A stretch of 50,642 nucleotides of DNA, taken from contig NZ_JAHKPW010000064.1 in assembly GCF_018860755.1 (NCBI RefSeq), forward strand, positions 89,096 to 139,737, given 5' to 3'. Below are positions 36,253 through 45,218 of this stretch, one piece after another; position 1 is the first letter of the stretch; each line of letters opens with the position of its first letter. The position numbers were made by a program, and so were the translations under genes. The stretch comes from Colwellia sp. D2M02. GTDB taxonomy: Bacteria > Pseudomonadota > Gammaproteobacteria > Enterobacterales > Alteromonadaceae. The notes under the pieces are model-generated. The model was not told where the DNA came from and made no database searches. It saw nothing but the letters and a program-made list of their open reading frames with translations.

Positions 36253-36412
36253 AGTATCTTATAACCTAAACTCAAGCAAGCAGCTATAGTTCTTATAAAT
36301 AACAATTGTAACTTAGTTTAAAAGTTTTCACCAAGATTACGTTGACGTTGACGTAAACCGACTGTATCTTTTAGCTAATAACTGAATATTACCAACCAGA
36401 TCAGAGGCTATC

Positions 36413-37165
36413 ATGAAAGTATTAGTTCCGATAAAACGCGTTATTGATTATAACGTTAAAGTTCGAGTAAAACCGGACAACTCAAATGTAGACTTAGCCA
36501 ATACAAAAATGGCTATTAATCCTTTTTGTGAAATTGCTGTTGAAGAAGCTATTCGCTTAAAAGAAGCGGGAGTAGCGAGCGAAGTTATTGTCGTGTCAAT
36601 TGGTGACAAATCATGCCAAGAGCAACTGCGTACAGGTTTAGCATTAGGTGCTGATCGTGCAATTCAAATAGACACCGATGAGAGTTTAGACTCACTCAAT
36701 ATCGCTAAACTATTACAAAAGATTGTTGAAGAAGAACAACCTCAATTAGTTATTCTTGGTAAGCAAGCGATTGACAGTGATAATAATCAAACAGGGCAAA
36801 TGCTAGCCGCACTTACTGGTATGCCACAAGGGACTTTTGCATCAAAAGTTGTTGTTGATGACGATAAAGTCAATGTAACACGTGAAGTAGATGGCGGCTT
36901 ACAAACTCTTGCCTTAAATTTACCCGCGATTGTTACAACCGATTTACGCTTAAATGAACCTCGATACGCCTCATTACCTAATATTATGAAAGCGAAACGT
37001 AAACCGTTAGATGTTAAACCAGCAAGCGAATTCGGGCTTAATTTATCAGCGCGTACTAAGTTATTGAGCGTAACACCACCAGCAACTAGACAAGCAGGTA
37101 TTGTGGTAGAAAGTATTGATGAATTAGTAGAAAAATTAAAAAATGAAGCCAAGGTGATCTCATGA
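36413..37165 (+). CDS. etfB: electron transfer flavoprotein subunit beta
   Basis: A 250-residue ETF small subunit. It has the starting [42 protein letters not shown] (ETF beta signature) and the AMP-binding [73 protein letters not shown] is the PROSITE-type region. It pairs with EtfA to accept electrons from acyl-CoA and amino-acid dehydrogenases. Its stop overlaps the etfA start by ATGA, giving coupled translation. Confidence 0.97.
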   Translation: MKVLVPIKRVIDYNVKVRVKPDNSNVDLANTKMAINPFCEIAVEEAIRLKEAGVASEVIVVSIGDKSCQEQLRTGLALGADRAIQIDTDESLDSLNIAKLLQKIVEEEQPQLVILGKQAIDSDNNQTGQMLAALTGMPQGTFASKVVVDDDKVNVTREVDGGLQTLALNLPAIVTTDLRLNEPRYASLPNIMKAKRKPLDVKPASEFGLNLSARTKLLSVTPPATRQAGIVVESIDELVEKLKNEAKVIS

Positions 37166-38088
37166 GTATATTAGTTTACGCTGAGCATGATAACAGCACA
37201 TTAAAAAACGAAACCTTAAAAACCGTTGCCGCAGCACAAGCTATTGGTGGAGATATCACCTTATTAGTCGCAGGTTTTCAATGTCAAAGCGTTGTCGATG
37301 CCGCGACAAAAGTTAATGGTATTAAACAAGTATTAGTTGCTGATAATGCTGCTTTTGAGCACCAGCTTGCTGAAAACGTTAGCTTATTAGTTACTGAACT
37401 AGCGAGTGACTACCAACACATATTAGCGACAGCACTAACAACAGGCAAAAACTTTATGCCTCGTGTTGCTGCCCTATTAGATGTAACACAAATTTCTGAC
37501 ATCATTGCGGTTGAAAGTGCAGATACCTTTGTACGCCCTATTTATGCGGGTAATGCTATTGCAACCGTACAAAGCTTAGATGAAAAGAAAGTAATTACCG
37601 TAAGAACAACAGGTTTTGATGCGGTAGCGACTGATGGGCAATGTGAAGCAGTTGCAATAAGTAACAGTAACGATGCAGGTAACTCAAGTCATGTGAGTGA
37701 TGAGTTAACCGTATCTGAACGCCCTGACTTAGGCGCAGCCAGTGTTGTTATTTCTGGTGGTCGCGGTATGCAAAACGGTGAAAACTTCAAGCTACTTGAA
37801 GGTATCGCGGACAAGCTAGGCGCAGCTATTGGTGCGTCTCGTGCAGCGGTAGATGCGGGCTTTGTTGCCAATGATATGCAAGTGGGACAAACAGGTAAAA
37901 TCGTTGCCCCTGATCTTTATATCGCTGTAGGTATTAGCGGTGCGATTCAACATTTAGCGGGTATGAAAGACTCTAAAGTGATTGTCGCAATCAACAAAGA
38001 TCCTGAAGCACCAATCTTCCAAGTAGCTGATTACGGTATTGTTGCTGATTTATTCGACGCACTACCAGAGCTAGAAAGTAAACTTTAA
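37162..38088 (+). CDS. etfA: electron transfer flavoprotein subunit alpha
   Basis: A 308-residue ETF large subunit with FAD. The C-terminal FAD-binding region is [44 protein letters not shown], then [46 protein letters not shown]. Both are hallmark ETF alpha motifs. Length is normal. It forms a heterodimer with EtfB and donates electrons to ETF-QO encoded by the divergent gene. A good terminator at 38159 ends the operon. Confidence 0.97.
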   Translation: MSILVYAEHDNSTLKNETLKTVAAAQAIGGDITLLVAGFQCQSVVDAATKVNGIKQVLVADNAAFEHQLAENVSLLVTELASDYQHILATALTTGKNFMPRVAALLDVTQISDIIAVESADTFVRPIYAGNAIATVQSLDEKKVITVRTTGFDAVATDGQCEAVAISNSNDAGNSSHVSDELTVSERPDLGAASVVISGGRGMQNGENFKLLEGIADKLGAAIGASRAAVDAGFVANDMQVGQTGKIVAPDLYIAVGISGAIQHLAGMKDSKVIVAINKDPEAPIFQVADYGIVADLFDALPELESKL

Positions 38089-38158
38089 TGCGAGTGTTTC
38101 GGTTAGCCTATTGAAGCAATCGTTAAACGCTATTTCATCGTTTATTTTATATTGATAC

Positions 38159-38199
38159 AATAAACCGCATCGGCATTTAGCCCATGCGGTTTATTTTTA
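38159..38199 (+). terminator. intrinsic terminator of etfBA
   Basis: AATAAACCGCAT (38159-38170) and ATGCGGTTTATT (38184-38195) enclose a 13-nt loop and are followed by T4. It lies 70 bp after etfA and 31 bp before yciH. Confidence 0.85.
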
Positions 38200-38230
38200 T
38201 TAACGTGTATATAAAACGATAGAGATTTTT

Positions 38231-38641
38231 ATGAAAAACAGTTTTTCTAGTCTAAGTGATCTTGCTAACGCTTTTGGTAAAACTCCTGATTCAGCAACGA
38301 CAGAAGCCGTTAATAAAAGCAGCTCTAGCGATTCTGACTTGGTTTATTCAACCGATGGTGGTCGTGTAAAAAAAGCAGCCACAAAAACCGTAACCCCAAG
38401 CGATGGCTTTGCTAGAGTACGACGCGAAACCAAAGGTAGAAAAGGAAAAGGCGTTGTCGTGATCAGCGGGCTAGGTTTAGCTGCAGAGCCACTGAAAGCT
38501 TTAGCGAAAAAACTCAAAAAAACCTGTGGTACGGGCGGCTCAGTTGTCGGCGAAACTATCGAAGTACAAGGCGATCAACGTGACACCATTAAAACAGTAT
38601 TAGAACAAGCTGGTTTTAAAGTAAAATTTACAGGTGGCTAA
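38231..38641 (+). CDS. yciH: SUI1/YciH family translation-initiation-like protein
   Basis: A 136-residue protein. The N-terminal 65 residues are Ser/Thr-rich and probably disordered. The C-terminal SUI1/eIF1-like fold (about 55-136) has VVVISGLGLAAEPLKALAKKLKKTCGTGGSVVGETIEVQGDQRDTIKTVLEQAGFKVKFTGG, with the CGTGG loop of the family. E. coli YciH tests initiation fidelity in vitro and affects stress translation. It has its own spacing after the etfBA terminator and is convergent with recR. Length is about 30 residues more than E. coli YciH. Confidence 0.92.
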   Translation: MKNSFSSLSDLANAFGKTPDSATTEAVNKSSSSDSDLVYSTDGGRVKKAATKTVTPSDGFARVRRETKGRKGKGVVVISGLGLAAEPLKALAKKLKKTCGTGGSVVGETIEVQGDQRDTIKTVLEQAGFKVKFTGG

Positions 38642-38694
38642 TCTAGTTAAGCTAAACAGCTACTTAAGCTAAATTTTATTCGCTCACTATCACA

Positions 38695-39300
38695 TTACAT
38701 CTGGTAGGATTTTCGCCCTGAAAATGCATGAGATAAAGTATTACCATCAACATACTCAAGCTCACCACCAACAGGAACACCGTGAGCAATACGAGACATG
38801 TTAATTTGATACTCCTGAGCCAAGTCAGCAATATAATGAGCCGTCGCCTCACCTTCCACGGTAGGGTTTGTCGCAAGAATAACTTCGGCAAACTGACCGC
38901 TGGCAAAATGCTTAGCTAAAATGTCTAAGCCTAAGTCATCAGGTCCAATACCATCAATTGGCGATAAATGCCCCATTAACACAAAATACTTGCCAGTAAA
39001 CTCTCCTGTTTGTTCAATAGCAAGAACATCTCCAGGGCTTTCAACAACACATAACGTGGTTGCTAATTGACGTTTAGGGCTTTGACATATTTCACATAAC
39101 TCATGCTCAGTAAAGTTTCGACATTGTTGACAATGACCAACATCAACCATCGCTTTACTTAGTGAATGTGCTAACTTGCTACCGCCACGACGATTACGTT
39201 CAAGTAAATGAAACGCCATACGTTGAGCCGACTTAGCACCAACACCAGGTAAACATTTTAAGGAATCAATTAACTCTTGAACTAATGGGCTAAATTTCAT
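38695..39300 (-). CDS. recR: recombination mediator RecR
   Basis: A 201-residue RecFOR pathway protein that helps load RecA at gaps. It has the N-terminal helix-hairpin-helix ([20 protein letters not shown]), the Cys4 zinc finger ([16 protein letters not shown]) and the Toprim domain ([39 protein letters not shown]). The C-terminal Walker-B-like [23 protein letters not shown] is standard. It ends the apt-dnaX-ybaB-recR run, the usual gammaproteobacterial order. Confidence 0.97.
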   Translation of the reverse strand: MKFSPLVQELIDSLKCLPGVGAKSAQRMAFHLLERNRRGGSKLAHSLSKAMVDVGHCQQCRNFTEHELCEICQSPKRQLATTLCVVESPGDVLAIEQTGEFTGKYFVLMGHLSPIDGIGPDDLGLDILAKHFASGQFAEVILATNPTVEGEATAHYIADLAQEYQINMSRIAHGVPVGGELEYVDGNTLSHAFSGRKSYQM

Positions 39301-39326
39301 GGTAAGTTGTCTAAATAAAGGGAGGA

Positions 39327-39358
39327 AGCTGCTAACTTGAAGGTTTCACTTAGCAGCT
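39327..39358. repeat. hairpin between ybaB and recR
   Basis: AGCTGCTAA (39327-39335) and its complement TTAGCAGCT (39350-39358) enclose 14 nt. It lies inside the ybaB-recR spacer and has no T-run, so it is more likely an mRNA processing or stability element than a terminator. Confidence 0.4.
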
Positions 39359-39397
39359 GAAATTATAACACTGTATCTACTGTTAATATTTTAAAGC

Positions 39398-39721
39398 TTA
39401 AAAAGGCATTTTCATCCCTGGTGGTAATTGCATACCGCCAGTTACTGAGCCCATTTTTTCTTTACTTTGTTCTTCAACACGACGTACAGCATCATTTACC
39501 GCTGCAGCTAATAAATCTTCAATCATGTCTTTGTCATCGTCCATTAAGCTTTCATCAAGCTCAACACGACGTACACTATGGCTACCTGTCATCGTTACTT
39601 TAACCATGCCAGCGCCAGCTTCACCAACAACTTCCATATTTGCTAACTCTTCTTGTGCTTTTGCCATTTTAGCTTGCATCTGTTGAGCTTGCTTCATTAA
39701 ATTTCCCATACCGCCTTTCAT
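39398..39721 (-). CDS. ybaB: YbaB/EbfC family nucleoid-associated protein
   Basis: A 107-residue DNA-binding dimer. I start it at ATG 39721 ([16 protein letters not shown]), preceded by GGAG; the open frame runs four codons further only from a TTG. The helix [51 protein letters not shown] and the tail [12 protein letters not shown] are near-identical in pattern to E. coli YbaB. Established role: nucleoid and recombination-associated DNA binding. It lies between dnaX and recR. Confidence 0.96.
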   Translation of the reverse strand: MKGGMGNLMKQAQQMQAKMAKAQEELANMEVVGEAGAGMVKVTMTGSHSVRRVELDESLMDDDKDMIEDLLAAAVNDAVRRVEEQSKEKMGSVTGGMQLPPGMKMPF

Positions 39722-39818
39722 ACTTTTCTCCAATAATTCAAATGTATAATAGAGCTTACTGTAAAACTCTTACTTGGTAATATTCTTATTTTAACCCAAA
39801 GCCACATGCTTTTAAAAG

Positions 39819-42170
39819 CTAATGCGCATTTATAGTTTCTTCATCTAATGTTGCTTGAAAATTATCTTGTAACGCAATAACAACAGGATCTTCTTTTAAT
39901 AATGCTTTGGCATAATCATAGCGTTTATCATTAATATGAGATTGTATTTGAAAAGGATCAGCAACAGTGCTTTCAACAATCGTTAACGTAACGGTAATTG
40001 GCCGAGATAAAAATTCACTAATAGAGGATTGAAGCTGCTGCTGTGCTACTTCGGTATTTAAGTGACTTGTTGCCTGATCTAATAAAAGAATTAAACTATC
40101 ATCCGTTGATTCATCACTAATGGTTGCATGAATCGCTAATTGACGAATACGCGCAGTAAGCTGCATTGAGTCTATCATATGCGCCCATTTATCCACTTGA
40201 TTTGCTTTACGCACAACGGCGGGATCTATACTTTCAGGTTGATATGGCGCTTCTGGCTCAGGAATAGCAACACTTGGTTTAGTCGCTGAATTTTCAGCAG
40301 AGTTACTTTCTGTCGCATTACTCTGCTTTGGGTCTGTTATCTGACGCTCTTTCGCGCCATCAGACTTTTTTTCCTGACTCTCCAACTGCTTTTTTCGACT
40401 ACGTAACATATTTCGAGTCGCTAACACTGAGCTTATTGGACTGTCAGCTAGCGTGTCCGAAATAGCAGGAATTACGTTTTGGGGAGTTATTGCTTCGCTC
40501 GTTGCTGAGGCTGGCAACTCAACTGACTCATTGTCAAGCTGTGGTTGATGAAATTCGCTGTTATCTTCACTCTGTCTTTCGCCAACAGTTGACTTATAAG
40601 AAGTACTATTAGATAAAGAGTCGCTTGCACTAGGAACTTCAGTTGTCGCACCTGCTACTGAATCATCAAAAGGCAAAGCTGTATCTTGTAAAGGCGCTCT
40701 CGGTGCATGACTGGTAGTGTTACTTTCATTTTGTTGCTGTTGAGCTTGTGTTTCAATCGCTAGCATTTCGGCCGCAAGAGTTTGTGCCGCCTCGTGTTTA
40801 TCTTCGTTTATATTTTCACTGGTATCTTTACCTAACTCACTTACGTTGTTAGTAATATTTCTAGCCGCTAGCTCATCATTGGTTTTAGCATCAGTAATCG
40901 CCGTATAATTTTGTGGCGTAGCGTCGTTAATAACGCCGCTATTGAGGTTTTCATTATCAAACTCATTAGCTTGAGTCTCAGATAAAGTAGTTGATGACAG
41001 CATTGCTTCATTAAAGTGAGCTTCACTATTGGCACTATTATCACTAACCGCATCTTGAATAACATTATTTTTTAATTCATTACGCTGCATTGGCTTAAAT
41101 GCTAACAAGCGTAATAGTGTCATATCAAAAGCTGCCTGCTCATCAGCAGCATAAGGTAAATCTTTGCGGCCGTTAACACATATTTGATAATATAACTGCA
41201 CATCTTCTGCTGACATTGCTTGACTGAATTTTTTCAATAGGGAATGCTGCTCTATAGACAAGGTAAAACTTTTTTCGACTACTTGCATTAACGCTATTTG
41301 GTGAAAAAGTTGAATTAACTCAGCAAATAATCGGTTATAACTTGGTGCATAAGCTGCAATTTCTTGAGAAAGCGCCATTAACCCTTGGCTGTCTTGCTTT
41401 AACAAGTGAATAACAATATTAAATATCCAATTTTGGTCAATATCACCCAGCATTTGCTGAATATTAGCTAAGGTTATATTGCCCTGCCCTTGCGCAATGG
41501 CTTGATCTGTTAAACTTAAAGAGTCGCGCATACTACCGCGTGCCGCTTTAGCCAATAAGGTTAAACTGCCAGCTTCATGAGCGACTTCTTCATATTTTAA
41601 AATTTCTGTTAATTTCGTTTCTATTTGAGCAACATTAAGTGCTTTTAAATGAAACTGTAAACACCGAGATAATACGGTTATTGGCAGTTTTTGTGGATCT
41701 GTGGTCGCTAAAATAAATTTAACATGTTCCGGCGGCTCTTCTAATGTTTTCAATAACGCATTAAAACTGTGCCTAGAAAGCATATGTACTTCATCAATCA
41801 GATAAACTTTATAGCGTCCTCGCGTTGGGGCGTACTGAACGTTATCTAATATTTCACGAGTATCATCAACTTTCGTTTTTGACGCGGCATCAATTTCAAG
41901 TAAATCAATAAAGCGACCTTGATCGATATCTACACAAGCATCACATTTTCCACAAGGCTTGTCTGTTACCCCAATATCACAATTCAAGCTTTTCGCAAAA
42001 ATACGAGCAATAGTGGTTTTACCCACACCACGTGTGCCTGTAAAAAGGTAGGCGTGGTGCAAACGCTGCTGAGATAAAGCATTTGCGAGCACAGTAACAA
42101 CATGCTCTTGTCCCATTAACTCTTGAAAATTTTTAGGACGCCATTTTCTCGCCAGTACTTGATAACTCAT
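39819..42170 (-). CDS. dnaX: DNA polymerase III subunits gamma and tau (DnaX)
   Basis: A 783-residue clamp-loader ATPase. Domain I/II (1-240) has Walker A GTRGVGKT (45-52), zinc ligands Cys64, Cys73, Cys76 and Cys79, YLIDEVHMLS (Walker B) and ATTDPQKLPITVLSRC (SRC motif). Domain III spans about 240-370. A long disordered acidic/Ser-rich linker (about 375-640) precedes tau domains IV-V, which bind DnaB helicase and the alpha subunit. The linker holds two A-AAA-AAG heptamers at codons 592-594 and 600-602 leading to a shared -1 stop at 40362-40360, so a 603-residue gamma form is expected. The linker is much longer than in E. coli (643 residues total). Confidence 0.96.
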   Translation of the reverse strand: MSYQVLARKWRPKNFQELMGQEHVVTVLANALSQQRLHHAYLFTGTRGVGKTTIARIFAKSLNCDIGVTDKPCGKCDACVDIDQGRFIDLLEIDAASKTKVDDTREILDNVQYAPTRGRYKVYLIDEVHMLSRHSFNALLKTLEEPPEHVKFILATTDPQKLPITVLSRCLQFHLKALNVAQIETKLTEILKYEEVAHEAGSLTLLAKAARGSMRDSLSLTDQAIAQGQGNITLANIQQMLGDIDQNWIFNIVIHLLKQDSQGLMALSQEIAAYAPSYNRLFAELIQLFHQIALMQVVEKSFTLSIEQHSLLKKFSQAMSAEDVQLYYQICVNGRKDLPYAADEQAAFDMTLLRLLAFKPMQRNELKNNVIQDAVSDNSANSEAHFNEAMLSSTTLSETQANEFDNENLNSGVINDATPQNYTAITDAKTNDELAARNITNNVSELGKDTSENINEDKHEAAQTLAAEMLAIETQAQQQQNESNTTSHAPRAPLQDTALPFDDSVAGATTEVPSASDSLSNSTSYKSTVGERQSEDNSEFHQPQLDNESVELPASATSEAITPQNVIPAISDTLADSPISSVLATRNMLRSRKKQLESQEKKSDGAKERQITDPKQSNATESNSAENSATKPSVAIPEPEAPYQPESIDPAVVRKANQVDKWAHMIDSMQLTARIRQLAIHATISDESTDDSLILLLDQATSHLNTEVAQQQLQSSISEFLSRPITVTLTIVESTVADPFQIQSHINDKRYDYAKALLKEDPVVIALQDNFQATLDEETINAH
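40360..40397 (-). promoter_or_regulatory. programmed -1 ribosomal frameshift site in dnaX
   Basis: Codons CGA-AAA-AAG (592-594) and GAA-AAA-AAG (600-602) each contain the slippery heptamer A-AAA-AAG in the frame used by E. coli dnaX. A -1 slip at the second site adds Val and then meets TGA (40362-40360); a slip at the first site reaches the same stop nine codons later. GGAGAG lies upstream of the second site, like the stimulatory Shine-Dalgarno of E. coli. CTGATG...GCGTCAG downstream can form a weak stem. Confidence 0.75.
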
Positions 42171-42234
42171 AATTGTCTTCTTGAATGCTCGATAAATGTA
42201 AAGAGGTTAACCAAATGATTTTCTAAATATTTTA

Positions 42235-42780
42235 CTATTCACCTGCATATTGAATCAGTGAAAATATTTCAAGTCCCATTGCAGTTAAACGATCTTCACC
42301 ACCTAAATCAGGCAGTGATATCACAAAACCTGCGTGAGCCACTTTAGCGCCAACGCGTCGTATCAGTTTAGTGGTTGCTTCAATAGTACCGCCAGTTGCT
42401 AATAAGTCATCAATTATTAATACCTTATCATCACTCGTTAGTGCATTTTGATGAATCTCTAAAATATCTTCGCCATATTCAAGTTGATAAGGTTGAGAGT
42501 AAGTTTCTCGTGGTAATTTTCCTGGTTTGCGAACGGGTACAAACCCTATACCTAATGCTAATGCTAAAGGTGCACCAAATAAAAAGCCTCTAGCTTCAGT
42601 ACCTACAACTTTTGTAAACCCTTGATCTTTATATTTATCAGTTAACAACTGCATAGTCAGCGCAAAAGCTTGCGCATCCTCAAGTAAGCTCGTCACATCT
42701 CGAAATAAAATGCCCTTTTTAGGGTAATCAGGAATGGTTAAAATAGATTGAGTTAACTGTGCAAGTTGTAAGTCATTCAT
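42235..42780 (-). CDS. apt: adenine phosphoribosyltransferase
   Basis: A 181-residue purine salvage enzyme forming AMP from adenine and PRPP. It has [57 protein letters not shown] and the PRPP motif [17 protein letters not shown]. Length equals the E. coli protein. It is 64 bp upstream of dnaX on the same strand, an order conserved in gammaproteobacteria (apt-dnaX-ybaB-recR). Confidence 0.97.
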   Translation of the reverse strand: MNDLQLAQLTQSILTIPDYPKKGILFRDVTSLLEDAQAFALTMQLLTDKYKDQGFTKVVGTEARGFLFGAPLALALGIGFVPVRKPGKLPRETYSQPYQLEYGEDILEIHQNALTSDDKVLIIDDLLATGGTIEATTKLIRRVGAKVAHAGFVISLPDLGGEDRLTAMGLEIFSLIQYAGE

Positions 42781-42935
42781 AGGTTTTCTCTAAAATTGGA
42801 TCATCGTTTTTAAAAATAATAAGTTAAGCATAATGTAAAATAACTTAGTTTGATATAGTAAAGGCCGTACTAGCAAAACGCCAAATAGATGCTCGGTATT
42901 ATGACGTTCACTCATTGGCTAATTTTTATATCAAC

Positions 42936-43607
42936 TTACTTAAGCTTTAATATTTTTCGATTATTTTTATTGGGCTCAGTTGTTGAATTTGTAGACACCT
43001 TAGGGTTTTTATAAATGGTACTAGCATTAGGCCTAGCCCCCTCTACAAAGGGCTCATTCGGCTTTTTCTTAGTAAACTTCTTATGTTCAACCTTTTGGCT
43101 AGCTTTGCTTCCACCCTCTACAGGTTTTTGCTGTATTTTTTCTGTTCTCGCTACATGATATTTTTTATCAATTGCATTTAAAAAGTTACGAATTACCTGA
43201 TCTTTACATTCACGATAATGTTTATGGTCAACCTTACGCGCAAAAGCGCTTAATTCAGGCTTACTTAGCCTAAAGTCGACAGTGTTTAGTAACTCAATAA
43301 TATCTTCTGCTTGAAGGTTTAACGCTATTTTTAGTTTAGTTAAAATAATATTATTAGTAACTCGCTTTTCTGGCGCTATTTGAGGACCAGGCTTTTTACC
43401 ACGCCTATCATTAATAAAACCATTTAAAAAAATAGCCAGTTCGGTATCACTACAACGAACAAAATCGCTATCATTATCTTTCTTTAACCATTGGCTAATG
43501 TGCTCACGGGTAACCGTATGCTCAGCTAACGCAAAAATCTCCACCATTTTTTTGTTATTAAAATTAAAGGTGTAGCGGATGCGTCGTAAAATATCATTAT
43601 TAGTCAA
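42936..43607 (-). CDS. yehS: DUF1456 family protein, YehS-like, with basic tail
   Basis: A 223-residue protein with two tandem DUF1456 repeats: TNNDILRRIRYTFNFNNKKMVEIFAL (1-) and TNNIILTKLKIALNLQAEDIIELL (about 83-). The open frame extends to 43676, but E. coli YehS begins MLSNDILRSVRY, which aligns with a TTG start at 43607, and the promoter at 43631-43649 excludes longer starts. The C-terminal 60 residues are Lys/Asn-rich, disordered and unlike E. coli (KHKKFTKKKPNEP...). Function is unknown. It is a separate gene upstream of apt. Confidence 0.8.
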   Translation of the reverse strand: MTNNDILRRIRYTFNFNNKKMVEIFALAEHTVTREHISQWLKKDNDSDFVRCSDTELAIFLNGFINDRRGKKPGPQIAPEKRVTNNIILTKLKIALNLQAEDIIELLNTVDFRLSKPELSAFARKVDHKHYRECKDQVIRNFLNAIDKKYHVARTEKIQQKPVEGGSKASQKVEHKKFTKKKPNEPFVEGARPNASTIYKNPKVSTNSTTEPNKNNRKILKLK

Positions 43608-43630
43608 GGGGTTGTCCAAACAAAAAAGTG

Positions 43631-43649
43631 AGGTGTATATTATACACCT
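43631..43649 (-). promoter_or_regulatory. 19-bp perfect palindrome containing the yehS -10 box
   Basis: AGGTGTATATTATACACCT has exact 9-bp arms around one base. On the minus strand it includes TATAAT (43644-43639), a consensus -10, so the likely start of transcription is near 43632. A repressor could block the promoter here. A CRP-like TGTGA-N6-TAACA (43667-43652) lies just upstream but is badly placed for activation. Confidence 0.55.
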
Positions 43650-43846
43650 TTTGTTAATGAGCTCACACTTTTCCAATGTAATTACTGTCTTTAAATCCTT
43701 CAGCTACATAGCTTCGTATACTGGGCGTGTTAAAAACAGAAGTTATTGAATTAAGTCATTATCAAATAGGGTTTAACTATTAAATAAAAAGAATTTTTTG
43801 TACTATACGTGCTTACCACTTATATAAGGTTAGCGGGATAGAACCG

Positions 43847-44401
43847 ATGAATAAAAATATGAACTCTATAACATTTAATCATTCAAGATTAGCTAGTTAT
43901 GCAACAATAATTGCCGCCACATTCCTTACAGGTTGTGTTAATCAAAATAAACTTGCCGAGCAAACGTTAGCGCCTATCTCCAATCCATGTCAAAAAATAA
44001 CGATGCTAGCTAATGCTTATAAAACTAACTTTGAAACATTAAAGCAAAGTGAAGTGAAATCAAGAGCAAGCAATATTTGGCAGGCTAAATATCACTTAGT
44101 TGGTAACAACTGTAAAATATGGTCGTTTGGTGCGAATAATGCGACCTATTCATGCAACACCATTGAAGTTGAACAGCAATCTGCACAAAAATACTATCAA
44201 AACGCTAAAGAGACTATTCAGCAGTGTTTAGGCGATGATTGGCGTTTAACAGAGAGTAAACGCAATCACGATGATGGTTTAAAGGCTGAGTATGTTAATG
44301 AAATTAACGATCTAACTATTTCAACACACTTAGTACCAAGTACGGGCGTCTTTAAGTCTAAATGGTCTGTTTATTATTACATTGGTAATGTTGATCGCTA
44401 G
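43847..44401 (+). CDS. predicted lipoprotein of unknown function
   Basis: A 184-residue lipoprotein. The lipobox TFLTGC puts the acylated Cys at about residue 30 after the hydrophobic stretch YATIIAATFLTG. The mature protein has several Cys (NPCQKITM, NNCKIWSFG, TYSCNTI, QQCLGDDW) that could form two disulphides. It ends DLTISTHLVPSTGVFKSKWSVYYYIGNVDR. A charged stretch ESKRNHDDGLKAEYVNE lies in the middle. No family recognised. It is convergent with the Cys-rich repeat protein gene and has its own terminator. Confidence 0.7.
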   Translation: MNKNMNSITFNHSRLASYATIIAATFLTGCVNQNKLAEQTLAPISNPCQKITMLANAYKTNFETLKQSEVKSRASNIWQAKYHLVGNNCKIWSFGANNATYSCNTIEVEQQSAQKYYQNAKETIQQCLGDDWRLTESKRNHDDGLKAEYVNEINDLTISTHLVPSTGVFKSKWSVYYYIGNVDR

Positions 44402-44434
44402 AGCATAGAAGCTACTCAACTAAATTTAATTAAT

Positions 44435-44460
44435 AAAAAACGGGCTTAGCCCGTTTTTTT
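44435..44460. terminator. intrinsic terminator shared by convergent genes
   Basis: AAAACGGGC-TTA-GCCCGTTTT with A6 before and T7 after. It serves the lipoprotein gene and, on the minus strand, the Cys-rich repeat protein gene that ends 35 bp away. Confidence 0.9.
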
Positions 44461-44494
44461 ATTGATTAAATTTCACCCATTAAATACTTTGGTA

Positions 44495-44983
44495 TTATTC
44501 ACCACACTTTTTATCTTTTTTGCTGGCGTCTTTCATTTTGCCTTCGCCGCATTTACCTTCACCACATTTGCCCTTTTTTGCAACATCTTTCATTTTGCCT
44601 TCGCCACACTTACCTTTTTTTGCAGCATCTTTCATTTTGCCTTCGCCGCACTTACCTTCACCACATTTACCTTTTTTTGCAGCATCTTTCATTTTGCCTT
44701 CACCGCATTTACCTTCACCACATTTACCTTTTTTTGCAGCATCTTTCATTTTGCCTTCGCCGCATTTACCTTCACCACATTTTCCTTTTTTTGCAGCATC
44801 TTTCATTTTGCCTTCGCCACATTTACCTTCGCCACACTTGCTTGTATCATTACTAGCAACTACAGTAGCTAACTCCTTAGATGAAAAGGGGTTAACCTCT
44901 GCTTGTGCCGTTATACTCGTAAAGCATGCCATTACTAATAACGAAGCAGTAAGCAATAATGTTGATTTTTTAATTATATTCAT
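44495..44983 (-). CDS. HvfA/bufferin-like Cys-rich repeat peptide
   Basis: A 162-residue exported protein. The signal peptide MNIIKKSTLLLTASLLVMACF...AQA is followed by a 20-residue linker and then a low-complexity array of 114 residues. The unit is KCGEGKCGEGKMKDAAKKG (19 residues), present four times in identical form, then a shortened unit (14 residues), then one variant unit and a terminal KKCGE. The mature part has 12 Cys and five EGKCG pentapeptides. EGKCG is the motif modified to oxazolone/thioamide in HvfA and bufferins, copper-binding RiPPs (established for those families). Neither the MNIO (DUF692) enzyme nor its partner protein is encoded in this window. AAGGA precedes the ATG. Confidence 0.8.
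   Translation of the reverse strand: MNIIKKSTLLLTASLLVMACFTSITAQAEVNPFSSKELATVVASNDTSKCGEGKCGEGKMKDAAKKGKCGEGKCGEGKMKDAAKKGKCGEGKCGEGKMKDAAKKGKCGEGKCGEGKMKDAAKKGKCGEGKMKDVAKKGKCGEGKCGEGKMKDASKKDKKCGE
44498..44839 (-). repeat. 57-bp tandem repeat array inside the HvfA-like gene
   Basis: The coding region repeats with a period of 57 bp (19 codons), with one unit shortened by 15 bp. The units are very similar at DNA level, so recent duplication or slippage is likely. All three plus-strand frames stay open through it, which produces false antisense ORFs. Confidence 0.85.
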
Positions 44984-45162
44984 GCGTATTCCTTAATAAT
45001 TACTGTATTTATCTCTCTGTCGGTAGTGAGATAGTCTTAGTATATAAAAAGACCTCTATATTCACCTAAAAATTTCACTATTATTTGGATATTTTTTGCC
45101 GCACTTCATAAGAAAATATTACGATTGATACTGCTCAAGAGAAATAGCAAAAAGTAGACATA

Positions 45163-45192
45163 AAAAAACCAGCAAAATAGCTGGTTTTTTAA
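45163..45192 (-). terminator. intrinsic terminator of the TonB2 operon
   Basis: AAACCAGC-AAAATA-GCTGGTTT (arms AACCAGC/GCTGGTT) flanked by A-run and T-run, after the TPR gene stop at 45219. Confidence 0.85.
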
Positions 45193-45218
45193 ATTAGATT
45201 AAGAGTATAAATACTTAA

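Noticed and set aside
43652-43667. CRP-like site upstream of yehS
   Set aside because: TGTGA-N6-TAACA has a mismatch and lies about 28 bp upstream of the predicted start, not at a usual activating position.
44462-44996. Three long plus-strand open frames across the Cys-rich repeat gene
   Set aside because: They exist only because the 57-bp unit keeps every frame open. The minus-strand frame has the signal peptide, ribosome-binding site and family motif.
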